The notes under the pieces are model-generated. The model searched no databases and was not told where the DNA came from. It worked only from the letters and a program-made list of their open reading frames with translations. Shown here piece by piece: positions 1 through 7,487 of a stretch of DNA of 64,000 nucleotides; within the stretch, counting starts at the first letter, position 1, and each line of letters begins with the position of its first letter. The stretch is from Planctomycetota bacterium. GTDB taxonomy: Bacteria > Planctomycetota > GCA-002687715. The DNA is taken from NCBI GenBank assembly GCA_009691765.1, contig SIAO01000006.1, positions 1 through 64,000 of the forward strand, in the 5' to 3' direction. A program made the translations under genes and the position numbers.

Positions 1-90
1 GCGCCTTGAAGCGAGGCGGGGGAGGAAGCAATATGTTGGCCCGAGCAGCGAAGGCCGAAGGCGGCCAGCGCTGTGACGAGGTGAACACAC

Positions 91-180
91 ATGCCAGCCA
101 ACACCCGCAAACTGAACAAAGCCAACCACGGCAAGCGTCCGCGCAACCACAAGGCTCGTCGCACCAAGCGCTTTTCCTGA
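91..180 (+). CDS. Small basic ribosomal protein, bL37-like
   Basis: A 29-residue, very basic protein (about 12 Lys/Arg/His, no acidic residues) with the core KANHGKRP at residues 10-17. From memory, this core resembles the tiny large-subunit protein bL37 described in mycobacterial ribosomes, whose C-terminus reads similarly; such peptides sit in rRNA folds and are often left unannotated. A clear Shine-Dalgarno GAGGTGA (78-84) lies 6 nt before the ATG. It lies upstream of ldcA with a 22-nt gap. The composition and the ribosome-binding site are seen directly; the ribosomal role is inferred. It could instead be another small RNA-binding peptide. Confidence 0.6.
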   Translation: MPANTRKLNKANHGKRPRNHKARRTKRFS

Positions 181-202
181 GGGAAATGGTGCCCTTCTGC
201 GC

Positions 203-1189
203 ATGAAACTCCCACGGGCACTTCAACTTGGTGATTCTGTCGCGCTCGTAGCTCCTTCGTCGCCCATTCTGCCTGCGGATTTCATTGCTGCCGCTGCGGC
301 CACTGTTTGCGCCCTAGGCTTTTCGCCTGTGGTGATGCCTCATGCCCGCGCAGTTCATGGCCACTTGGCCGGAACCGATGCCGAGCGCGCCGCTGATGTG
401 AACGCCGCGTGGCGTGACCCAAACATCGGCGCCGTTTGGTGCCTGCGCGGCGGAGCTGGGGCTTTGCGGTTGTTGCCGCTGCTGGATTTCGCGGCCCTCG
501 CGGCGAATCCCAAACCCTTCATCGGTTACTCCGACGCAACGGCGCTGCATTGCGCGATTCAGCGTCATGCTGGAGTGGTGAGTTTCCTCGGGCCTGTGGC
601 CATCGCTTGCGAAGGCGCTATCGAACGCGCGGCGTTGCTCCGCTGTATCTCCCCGCAAGCGCAATGCGTGGTGGCCTCCGCCAGCGAAGCCCATGGTGCG
701 CCGCAAGCGCTGGGCATGATCAGCCTCAGCGGCGAAAGCTGCGTCACCGTGCGAGCGGGCCGCGCTCGCGGGCGGCTTGTTGGCGGCAATCTCACAGTGT
801 TGCTGCGCACGCTTGGCACGCCCTACGAACCCAACTTCGACGGCGCCATCCTCGTGCTCGAAGATGTCGCAGAACCCCCCTACCGCATCGACAACATGCT
901 GACGCAGTTGCGGCTCGCAGGAAAACTGCATCGCGTCGCAGGCATCGTCTTCGGCAGCTTCACGGGCTGGACCGCCGACGATTCAAAACCGCAGTTTGAC
1001 TACGCGCAGATTATTGAAGAGCGCTGCGGCGATCTTGGTGTGCCGCTGATGACAGGCATGCGTTGCGGGCACAACGCGCCGCAAGTCACTTTGCCACTTG
1101 GGCTCGAAGCCGTGATCGACGCAGAACTCGGCACAGAAAAAAACACGGGCGCCGGCACGCTGATGGTGCCAACGCCCGCGGTGTGCTGA
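203..1189 (+). CDS. ldcA: LD-carboxypeptidase (peptidase S66)
   Basis: Predicted cytoplasmic murein tetrapeptide LD-carboxypeptidase, which removes the terminal D-Ala from recycled muropeptides. The 328 residues fit the S66 family length. The nucleophile Ser110 sits in GYSDATALH, Glu220 in VLEDVAEPPYR and His290 in CGHNAPQ, matching the family's Ser-Glu-His triad in order and spacing. The N-terminal GDSVALVAPSSP is the usual S66 opening, and there is no signal peptide. The start codon follows the small bL37-like gene; no strong ribosome-binding site is visible close to it. The 3' end faces the selenoprotein peroxiredoxin gene, 15 nt away on the other strand. Confidence 0.93.
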   Translation: MKLPRALQLGDSVALVAPSSPILPADFIAAAAATVCALGFSPVVMPHARAVHGHLAGTDAERAADVNAAWRDPNIGAVWCLRGGAGALRLLPLLDFAALAANPKPFIGYSDATALHCAIQRHAGVVSFLGPVAIACEGAIERAALLRCISPQAQCVVASASEAHGAPQALGMISLSGESCVTVRAGRARGRLVGGNLTVLLRTLGTPYEPNFDGAILVLEDVAEPPYRIDNMLTQLRLAGKLHRVAGIVFGSFTGWTADDSKPQFDYAQIIEERCGDLGVPLMTGMRCGHNAPQVTLPLGLEAVIDAELGTEKNTGAGTLMVPTPAVC

Positions 1190-1204
1190 AACGCTATTGC
1201 GCGC

Positions 1205-1669
1205 TCAGCAGCTCTTGCACTGCGCCAAGAGCTCTGACGCCTCGCGCTTGCCCGGAGGCCCAACGGACGAGGACCACAGCACCACGCCATCCTTGCCGAT
1301 GAGCACGGTGGCACGATCTGTGATGCCGCGAGCATCGAGGTACACGCCGTAAGCGGTTGCCATCGCGCCCTTCGGATGGAAATCCGAGAGCAGGGGATAG
1401 CTCACGCCGCCTAACGACTTGGCCCACGCGCCATTGGCAAACTTGCTGTCGATGCTGACACCCAGAACCTGGGTGCCACAGGCTTCGAACTCACCTTTCA
1501 GTGCTTCGAGGCCCGGGATTTCGACGCTTCAAGTGGGGGTGAACGCGAGCGGGTAGAAAACGAGCAGAACTTTCTGCTTCCCCGCGAAGTCTGACAGGCT
1601 CACGGACGCGCCGAGTTGGCTGTCAAGCTTGAACTGCGGCGCGCTGGCGCCGGGTGCAATTATTGGCAT
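1205..1669 (-). CDS. Predicted selenoprotein peroxiredoxin (Bcp/AhpE-like), UGA read as Sec47
   Basis: Thiol peroxidase of the AhpC/TSA superfamily, reducing H2O2 or organic peroxides. The reading frame from the ATG at 1669 to the stop at 1205-1207 holds one TGA at 1531-1529. It falls exactly at the peroxidatic residue of the PxxxTxxC motif, giving PLAFTPT-U at residues 40-47. Family sequence continues in the same frame on both sides (KVLLVFYPLAF before; SVEIPGLEAL, then VLGVSID after), so this is not a frameshift. Translated through, the protein is 154 residues, the normal Bcp length. A possible resolving Cys is Cys64, and there is a C-terminal CKSC. A SECIS-like hairpin follows the UGA. The gene diverges from the S9 peptidase gene at 1754. 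A nonsense mutation is the alternative, made unlikely by the second such gene at 6286. Confidence 0.85.
1481..1513 (-). promoter_or_regulatory. Candidate bacterial SECIS element in the peroxiredoxin gene
   Basis: Read on the minus strand, GGC-C-TCGAA (1513-1505) pairs with TTCGA-A-GCC (1489-1481), with a single C-A mismatch. Inside it, CACT pairs with GGTG around a GAAA apical loop (1499-1496). The apical loop begins 29 nt after the UGA and its first base is G. That agrees with the general pattern I recall for bacterial SECIS elements: loop about 16-37 nt downstream and a G in the first two loop positions. SelB binding is inferred; pairing was done by eye. Confidence 0.6.
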
Positions 1670-1753
1670 TGGTTTCTTATTCCTTTGGGGCCGGGACCTT
1701 CCCGGCGGAGCCATGCTAACGGAAGATGCGCGCCCAACACCTGTGAGGTCTTC

Positions 1754-3976
1754 ATGCGCCATTTTCATTTCGCGCCCGCACTTTTCTTGATGCTTTCGTG
1801 CCTCGCGCTGCCTGCGCAGGAAGCACCGTTGTTCAACTTGGAAGCGTGGGTGCGCAACCCCATGGGCTTCGTGCCGCAGGGTCTGTCCTGTTTGCAATGG
1901 CAAGTTGAGGGCGACAGTTTTTCTTGGGTCCGCACTGGAGCAAACGGCCCAGAGCTTGTCGTGTCCAACGCTGAAGGCACCAGCGAAACGGTTGTGCTCA
2001 ACGGCCAAGAACTCGCGGCGGCGCTCGCCACAGTCATGCCCGGCATTGGCGCCGACGCGCTTGCGAACCTGCGTTGGGAAGCCGGCGCGCGCACACTCTT
2101 GCTCGATCACCCGGCCGGTCTCGTGCGTGTGACTCTCGCTCAAGCCGTAGGCAGCGTTGCAGGTGACGCAGCCGCAACTGCGCCCGCAAACGGGATTGCT
2201 GCCGAAGTCCTATTCCGATTGCCGCAAGGCGCGGAGCATGCGGTGTATGCCGCCAACAAATCCGCGGTGGCCTTTGTGCTGGACCACAATGTGCATGTGT
2301 TGCTGCAAGACAGCACTACGCACGCCGCGACGGAAGGTGGCAACGCTGACCTCACGCATGGCATCGAAGTGCACCGCGTGGAATTTGGGATTCACGATGG
2401 TTTGTGGTTCTCGCCCGATGGAACGCGCGTCGCGTTTTATCGCGAAGACTTCAAGCCGGTGGATGCGTATCCGTACTTCGAAATCGGATCGCTGCCTGCG
2501 AAAGCTAAAGCTGGGCGTTATCCGATGGCGGGGCGCAATAGCAGCGTGGTGTCTGTAGGCGTGCATGAAATTGCAACGGGAAAGACGCAGTGGCTGGCAC
2601 TGGACTCTGTCGCCGACGAGTGGCACACCAATGTGGCTTGGAGCAAAGACAGCAGCGAAGTGTGGATCGCGCATGTGAATCGCGCTCAGTCGCGCATGGA
2701 ATTGCGCGCGTGGAATGCCGCCAGCGGTGCGCTGCGCGGCGTGGTGTTGGTGGAAGAAGATGCCGAGTGGATCGAGCCGGAATCGCCGCCGCTGTTTGTG
2801 CCCGGTGGCGCAGGCTCATTCTTGTGGCTCTCGGTACGCAACGGTTTCCGTCATGTGCATCTCTTCGATGCTGCTGGCAAGCATCAGCGTCAAATCACCA
2901 AGGGCACTTTCGATGTGCAGGAGTTTCTCGGCTTCGATGCCGATGGCAAAGGTTTTCAGTTCAGCGCGAGCGGTGAGAATCCGTTGCATAAACACTTGTT
3001 TCATGCAACGCTGGAAGGCCAGCAGCACCAGCTCACGCTAGGTCGTGGGCATCACAGCGCGCTGCGTAGTGCCAATGGCAAATGGTTGCTCGATACGCAC
3101 ACCAATCTCGAATTGCCGAAAGCTGTCGATGTTGTCGCTCTGAACAAAGATGTTGATCCGCGCCGTCTCTACACCGCGCCAGACCCATTTGCGGGCTTCC
3201 GCCACGGCCGCGACGAGTTGTTCACTTGCACCGCAGCAGATGGCGCCACGCTGCACGGTTGGATGATGCTGCCGCCCGAAGGCATGTTGTTGAAGGGCGC
3301 GCCCGTCGTGCACTACGTCTACGGTGGCCCGCACAGCCAGCTTGTGACCGATCAATGGCTGAGCGGCGGCGGTCGCTGGAATCTGTGGCTCGCAACGATG
3401 GCTTCGCAAGGCCATGTGGTGTTTTTCGCGGATGGCCGCGGCACATTGCAACGCGGGATCGACTGGCAGCAAACGGTGCATCGCAAACTTGGCACGCAAG
3501 AACTGAGCGACCAGTTGGCGGTGCTGGATTATGTGCTGCTGCGCACCGAAGCGAGCAGTGCGCGCGTGGGCGTGGTCGGCTGGAGCTTCGGCGGCTTCAT
3601 GACGCTGACGCTGATGACCCGCGCGGGAGAGCGTTACAAAGCCGGCATTGCCGGAGCGCCGGTGACCGACTGGGGCTATTACGAAACGGGATATGGCGAG
3701 CGCTACATGGACACGCCGGCAGAAAACCCCGCTGGCTACAAGGAAGCGAATCCCTCGAGCCATGTGAAGGGTTTACGCGGCCGCTTGCTCGTCGTGCACG
3801 GCAGCGCCGATGACACGGTGGTGTGGCAGAACACTCTGTCGTTCTTGAAGGCTTGCATCGACAACAGCGTTGAAGTCGAAACCATGATCTACCCAGGCGA
3901 ACTGCACGGATTGCGCGGGCGCTCCATGCTGCACTTCCTGCGCAAGGCCAGCACTTACTTCAAGTCGTCCCTGTAG
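1754..3976 (+). CDS. Secreted S9 prolyl oligopeptidase / dipeptidyl peptidase IV-like
   Basis: Serine peptidase of family S9 that probably removes dipeptides from proline-containing peptides outside the cytoplasm. The 740-residue protein begins with a signal peptide (MRHFHF, then a hydrophobic stretch ending LPAQ). Residues of about 40-480 form the DPP IV-type beta-propeller, followed by an alpha/beta-hydrolase domain. The triad is visible as Ser611 in GWSFGGFM, Asp686 in GSADDTV and His718 in GELHG. The frame is open further upstream to 1616, but the ATG at 1754 places the signal peptide at the N-terminus and leaves 84 nt for divergent promoters with the peroxiredoxin gene. Downstream it converges on the ATP-grasp gene. 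Confidence 0.9.
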   Translation: MRHFHFAPALFLMLSCLALPAQEAPLFNLEAWVRNPMGFVPQGLSCLQWQVEGDSFSWVRTGANGPELVVSNAEGTSETVVLNGQELAAALATVMPGIGADALANLRWEAGARTLLLDHPAGLVRVTLAQAVGSVAGDAAATAPANGIAAEVLFRLPQGAEHAVYAANKSAVAFVLDHNVHVLLQDSTTHAATEGGNADLTHGIEVHRVEFGIHDGLWFSPDGTRVAFYREDFKPVDAYPYFEIGSLPAKAKAGRYPMAGRNSSVVSVGVHEIATGKTQWLALDSVADEWHTNVAWSKDSSEVWIAHVNRAQSRMELRAWNAASGALRGVVLVEEDAEWIEPESPPLFVPGGAGSFLWLSVRNGFRHVHLFDAAGKHQRQITKGTFDVQEFLGFDADGKGFQFSASGENPLHKHLFHATLEGQQHQLTLGRGHHSALRSANGKWLLDTHTNLELPKAVDVVALNKDVDPRRLYTAPDPFAGFRHGRDELFTCTAADGATLHGWMMLPPEGMLLKGAPVVHYVYGGPHSQLVTDQWLSGGGRWNLWLATMASQGHVVFFADGRGTLQRGIDWQQTVHRKLGTQELSDQLAVLDYVLLRTEASSARVGVVGWSFGGFMTLTLMTRAGERYKAGIAGAPVTDWGYYETGYGERYMDTPAENPAGYKEANPSSHVKGLRGRLLVVHGSADDTVVWQNTLSFLKACIDNSVEVETMIYPGELHGLRGRSMLHFLRKASTYFKSSL

Positions 3977-4013
3977 TTCTCACTCAGACACAGCGTGAAG
4001 CTGGGCGTGACGC

Positions 4014-5036
4014 TCAGCACTTCACGCGGGCGAAGCCGAGCTTGAGCACACGCGAGATGAGGCGGACGAATCCAAGGCCCGACGCTTCAGCGCTGAGCGC
4101 GAAATCCTCTTTGCGTGCGAGGAACGGGTTCGGGTTTGCTTCGAGCAGCACCGGCGCGCCTTCTGCGGGCAAGCGTAAATCCAGCCGCGCGTAGCCATCC
4201 AAGTTTAGTGCACGCGCAGTACGGCGGGCGAGGTGCACGATGCGGCGCACGGTTTCTGGCGGCAAGTCTGTCGCGAATTCGTTGTTGATGCCCCAGCGTT
4301 TGCGGTACTCCTCGTCCCACTTCGCGCTGAAGCTAGCGATGCGCGGCGCTTCCGCCGGGAGAGTTCCGAAGCGGATCTCGCGCAGCGGAAACACGCGAAT
4401 GCGTTCGTTGCCAAGAATGGACACGTAAATCTCGCGGCCTTCGATGAACTCTTCTGCGAGCGCGGGCTGCGTAAAGGTGCGATGAATGAAATCCACCCGC
4501 TCTTTGAGTTGAGCTTCATCATTCACGATGGAAGCCTGCGCAATACCGACAGAGCCTTCTTCATACAGCGTCTTCACGATCAACGGCCATTGCAGGCGAG
4601 TCGGTTTGCGCGGAGTGGTGCCAGGCTCGCACACGAAACAATCAGGCACGCGGATGCGATGAGGGCGCAGCACTTTCTTCGCCAGTTCTTTGTCTTTTGA
4701 AAGCAACAAACCGCGCGGGCCGCAGCCGGTGTAAGGCACGCCTAAGAGTTCGAGGTACGACGCGATCTTCCAGTCGTTCACACTCTTGCCTCGAAACTCG
4801 TCCACCAAGTTGAAGACGATGTCTGGCTTCCATTCGCGCACGCGCGCAGCCACGGGCTCCACCTCATCGCACACGAGGCACACATCCACTTCATGCCCAA
4901 GGCGCTTCAGTGCACGTGCAATGTCGGATTCACTTTGCCACTCAGGTGTTTTCAGCGCGCTTGCAAGATCGACAGCAAGGTCTTCCTTGCGGGTGACAAA
5001 CGAGAGGAGAAGGACTCGCTTGTGTTCTCTTTTCAT
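4014..5036 (-). CDS. ATP-grasp ligase, D-Ala-D-Ala ligase-like
   Basis: Predicted ATP-dependent carboxylate-amine ligase of 340 residues. The N-terminal part (KRVLLLSF, later PDIVFNLVDEF) resembles the D-Ala-D-Ala ligase pre-ATP domain. The ATP-grasp core shows KTLYEEGSVGI, EEFIEGREIYV and a metal-binding LLEANPNPFLA near the C-terminus. The ATG at 5036 overlaps the stop of the upstream metallopeptidase gene as ATGA, so the two are translationally coupled. The longer frame to 5156 would lie inside that gene and is rejected. A housekeeping Ddl is possible, but the metallopeptidase partner and the lack of mur/fts genes nearby suggest a dedicated peptide- or amino-acid-ligating role whose substrate is unknown. 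Confidence 0.8.
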   Translation of the reverse strand: MKREHKRVLLLSFVTRKEDLAVDLASALKTPEWQSESDIARALKRLGHEVDVCLVCDEVEPVAARVREWKPDIVFNLVDEFRGKSVNDWKIASYLELLGVPYTGCGPRGLLLSKDKELAKKVLRPHRIRVPDCFVCEPGTTPRKPTRLQWPLIVKTLYEEGSVGIAQASIVNDEAQLKERVDFIHRTFTQPALAEEFIEGREIYVSILGNERIRVFPLREIRFGTLPAEAPRIASFSAKWDEEYRKRWGINNEFATDLPPETVRRIVHLARRTARALNLDGYARLDLRLPAEGAPVLLEANPNPFLARKEDFALSAEASGLGFVRLISRVLKLGFARVKC

Positions 5037-6076
5037 GAGGACATAGAGAAACGGCCTGCAAACAAGTAGTTCTTGGACAGCGACACGCAACAAGCGGCGA
5101 GATCGAGCAGTGCTGTTTCTTCGGGCGCGGTGCGGACCAAATCCAATTCGCGGCAAGTAGCGATCATGGCGGAGAGCATGGCGTCGAGATTGTACTTCTT
5201 CAGGCCGGACCAGCGGGCGACCACTTCGCGCAGGCGTTTGCGGTTGCGCTTGATGAACTCTGCGGCTTTCTCGGCTTCAGGATGGCCGGTGCGTCCTGCA
5301 AAAATCCGGCGCAAATCACCATCGACATATTCAGGTGACGTTTCTTCTGCGAGCACCACCAAACGCTCGTCATAAAACTCTTGCAACGTGCGTTGGTCTG
5401 CGGCGATGGCGTGCGGTTGCACTTTCGATTGCACCGGCGGTTCGCGTCCGCGCAGTTTGGTCAAACGCGCATCCATCCATTCCAGTTTGCGCAATGCGCC
5501 CTTCCAAGTCTTGTAGCGTTCGCGCCACGTGCTCGGCGGTGAGAGCCACACGGCGAAGGTCTCGGCGAAGTCTTCATCGGGATGACTTTGCGCGTACCAG
5601 TTGTCCAAGTGGCGGACGAAAGCGTGGCTGTGCGGTTTGGGCGTGTAGTTGTCGGGGTAGGGCAGTTTGCTGTTGCCAAAGAGTTCGCGCCGTCCGCGTT
5701 GGCGCGACATGCGGTACGCATAATCCGCAGCGTGTCCGGCTTCATGGCGCAAGATGCGCATGGCTTCGTCAGCGGTGCCGCCTTCGACATCCAAAACTTG
5801 TCGGCGTTCAAGTCGCAGTAGCCGCGGATGCGCCAAATAAAACGGTATGCCGATGCAGGTTTCGCCTTGCTCGACAAACCACTCCGTGCTCAGAAAGCAC
5901 AGCGGTTTGAAGCTCAAGCCGCGTTCCGCCAGCTCACGCCAAAGCTGTTCCACCAACGGGCCGATTTCGCAGTCCGCGAGGCGTAGAGGTAGATCGCACA
6001 GGCGTGTGCGGAGCAAGTCCGCATCCGTTTTCCCGAGCGTTTCAGCGGTGTTTTGTCCCATCGGGCTGTTGCCCAT
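5033..6076 (-). CDS. Putative zinc-dependent metallopeptidase coupled to ATP-grasp ligase
   Basis: A 347-residue protein without a signal peptide. A zincin motif, HEAGH, occupies residues 111-115 and is followed by DEDFAETF (167-174), whose Glu172 is a candidate third zinc ligand as in gluzincins. The rest is uncharacterised; the C-terminal half (about 215-347) is helical and charged. The gene stops in an ATGA overlap with the ATP-grasp gene, so the two products are probably made together. Such pairs are, as I recall, annotated as 'putative zinc-binding metallopeptidase' plus 'ATP-grasp' in several planctomycete and verrucomicrobial genomes. Substrate and pathway are unknown. Confidence 0.72.
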   Translation of the reverse strand: MGNSPMGQNTAETLGKTDADLLRTRLCDLPLRLADCEIGPLVEQLWRELAERGLSFKPLCFLSTEWFVEQGETCIGIPFYLAHPRLLRLERRQVLDVEGGTADEAMRILRHEAGHAADYAYRMSRQRGRRELFGNSKLPYPDNYTPKPHSHAFVRHLDNWYAQSHPDEDFAETFAVWLSPPSTWRERYKTWKGALRKLEWMDARLTKLRGREPPVQSKVQPHAIAADQRTLQEFYDERLVVLAEETSPEYVDGDLRRIFAGRTGHPEAEKAAEFIKRNRKRLREVVARWSGLKKYNLDAMLSAMIATCRELDLVRTAPEETALLDLAACCVSLSKNYLFAGRFSMSS

Positions 6077-6285
6077 GGGAGCTTTCTACCAACCCACAGC
6101 CTCTTGGCGCAGCACCGCGGGTCAAGAGGAGCTGCCACAGGTGTTTTGTGGCTGGTTTTCTCATATGGGCTGCAGCTTTACCCCCTTGGCGCCGCCTTGA
6201 TCCGCCCTGTGTTTCTTCAGGCCGGGATGGAGCGTTGGATGCGAGGGGTGGTATAAATGGGCGCCCTTTGGGCAGGAGATACCCC

Positions 6286-6603
6286 ATGCGTTTTGCCATT
6301 CTCGCGCTCGCCCTGAGCCTCGTCGTTATACCGGCGATGTTCGCGGCGTCCGGCTCTGCGGTGCCGACCGCAGATGATCCGGTTGTGTTCTTGGTCGGTG
6401 TTTCTGGGATGACTTGAGCAGGGAGCTGCACAGCCAAGGTCCGTGCGACCTTGGGAGCGCTCGCTGGTGTCGAGAAGGTGGAAGTGGACTTCAAAGCGAA
6501 GGTCGCTTCCGTCACCATGAAGACCGGTTCCCTCACCAAAGAAGACGCCGAGAAGGCACTGAAGTCCAAGGGCTTCGGGCTCTCCAGCTTCGCGAAGAAG
6601 TAA
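6286..6603 (+). CDS. Predicted exported selenoprotein, HMA (MerP-like) metal-binding domain, Sec44
   Basis: A 105-residue protein with a signal peptide (residues 1-20) and one heavy-metal-associated ferredoxin-like domain. An in-frame TGA at 6415-6417 lies in the metal-binding loop, giving GMT-U-AGS-C-TAKV. In HMA proteins this first position is Cys (GMTCxxC or GMTCxxxC). The domain continues in frame after it (LAGVEKVEVDFKAKVASV) to the TAA at 6601. A perfect 8-bp hairpin sits 16 nt after the TGA. GGAG in 'caggagat' (6274-6280) is a good ribosome-binding site for the ATG at 6286, and a strong Rho-independent terminator follows at 6625. Sec-containing MerP-like proteins are known from earlier selenoproteome surveys. 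The role may be metal or metalloid binding, or thiol redox; the metal is unknown. Confidence 0.85.
6434..6454 (+). promoter_or_regulatory. Candidate bacterial SECIS hairpin in the HMA selenoprotein gene
   Basis: CCAAGGTC (6434-6441) pairs perfectly with GACCTTGG (6447-6454) around the loop CGTGC. The stem begins 16 nt after the UGA and the apical loop 24 nt after it. G is the second base of the loop. This matches the general layout of bacterial SECIS elements that recruit SelB. An eight-base perfect inverted repeat at this exact place inside coding sequence is unlikely by chance. Confidence 0.7.
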
Positions 6604-6624
6604 CGCTTCGCGTTTGAGTTTGAA

Positions 6625-6663
6625 CGAGGCTCCGCTCCACGAGCGGGGCCTTGGTTCGTTTTT
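6625..6663 (+). terminator. Rho-independent terminator after the HMA selenoprotein gene
   Basis: A 13-bp stem, including CCGCTC pairing with GAGCGG and extended by GAGGC/GCCTT with two or three G-T wobbles, closes on a CAC loop (6638-6640). It is followed by a T-rich tail ending in TTTTT (6659-6663). It lies 21 nt after the stop codon and separates this gene from tatD. Confidence 0.7.
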
Positions 6664-6674
6664 AAGACACACAG

Positions 6675-7448
6675 ATGGAAAAACTTTTCGACACACATTG
6701 CCATCTCACTCTCGGCGAGCTGGCGCCCGACGGCACTGCTGCATGGGAGCGCGCGCGTGCAGATGGCGTTACGGAAGCGCTCGTAGTGGGCATTGATGCT
6801 GCCACTTCCACCGCCGTGCTCGCATTCGTTCATGCTCACGAAAACCTCTGGGCAGCGGTGGGCATCCATCCGAATGACACTGGTGCCGCAACCGCAGCGG
6901 ACTTCGAGACGATTCGCAGTCTCGCTGCAGATTCACGTGTGCGCGCCATTGGCGAAACGGGCCTCGATTTCTACCGCGACACATCTGCTGCGGCGGTGCA
7001 AGAAACCAGTTTGCGCTGGCACTCAGAACTCGCCCTCGAATTGGGCAAGCCACTGGTGCTGCACATTCGTGAGGCCTACGCGCCTACAGCGAAAGTCATA
7101 GAACCCTATGTCTCGCGTGGATTGCGCGCGGTGTTGCATTGCTTCGGCGGCAATCCGCAAGACTTGCATCCCTTTCTTGAGTGGGGGTTTTTCATCTCCT
7201 TTAGCGGCATCATCACGTACCCGAAAGGCGAGAATGTGCGTGCAGCGGCGCGCGAGGTTCCGATCGAGCGCTGTCTCGTGGAAACCGACGCGCCATGGCT
7301 CGCGCCGGTGCCCTTCCGCGGCAAACGCAATGAACCGGCGCATGTGGTGCACACCGCGCGCGAACTGGCCCGAGTGAAAGGCCTTGCAGAGGCGGATGTT
7401 TTTCGCCAAACGACAGCTAACGCGCACGCATTCTTGGGCATCGTCTGA
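6675..7448 (+). CDS. tatD: TatD family metal-dependent hydrolase / DNase
   Basis: A 257-residue amidohydrolase-fold protein of the TatD family, a cytoplasmic Mg-dependent 3'-5' exonuclease or DNase linked to DNA repair and fragment turnover. Metal ligands are visible in family order: DTHCHL (residues 6-11), GETGLDFYRD, HIREA, HCFGG and TDAPWL near the C-terminus. The start follows a terminator and a short leader. It precedes the xylose genes by 39 nt, with a possible separate promoter (TAGTCT at 7465-7470), so it is probably not functionally linked to xylose use. Confidence 0.93.
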   Translation: MEKLFDTHCHLTLGELAPDGTAAWERARADGVTEALVVGIDAATSTAVLAFVHAHENLWAAVGIHPNDTGAATAADFETIRSLAADSRVRAIGETGLDFYRDTSAAAVQETSLRWHSELALELGKPLVLHIREAYAPTAKVIEPYVSRGLRAVLHCFGGNPQDLHPFLEWGFFISFSGIITYPKGENVRAAAREVPIERCLVETDAPWLAPVPFRGKRNEPAHVVHTARELARVKGLAEADVFRQTTANAHAFLGIV

Positions 7449-7487
7449 ACTGGCTCGCATGGGGTAGTCTCCGCGCCGGAGCATTCC

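Noticed and set aside
33-206. Frame of 57 codons starting after GGAGG and ending in an ATGA overlap with ldcA
   Set aside because: It overlaps the bL37-like gene in another frame and gives a low-complexity Gln/Ala-rich protein without any recognisable motif. The basic frame at 91-180 is far more convincing.
1205-1669. Peroxiredoxin as a pseudogene with a nonsense mutation
   Set aside because: The stop falls exactly on the catalytic residue, the rest is intact, and a SECIS-like hairpin follows. A second gene in the window has the same arrangement. Selenocysteine is simpler.
6134-6152. GCCACA/TGTGGC hairpin followed by TTTTC as a terminator
   Set aside because: On the plus strand no gene ends before it (the metallopeptidase is on the other strand), and the stem is short. 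It may be part of a regulatory site, but support is weak.
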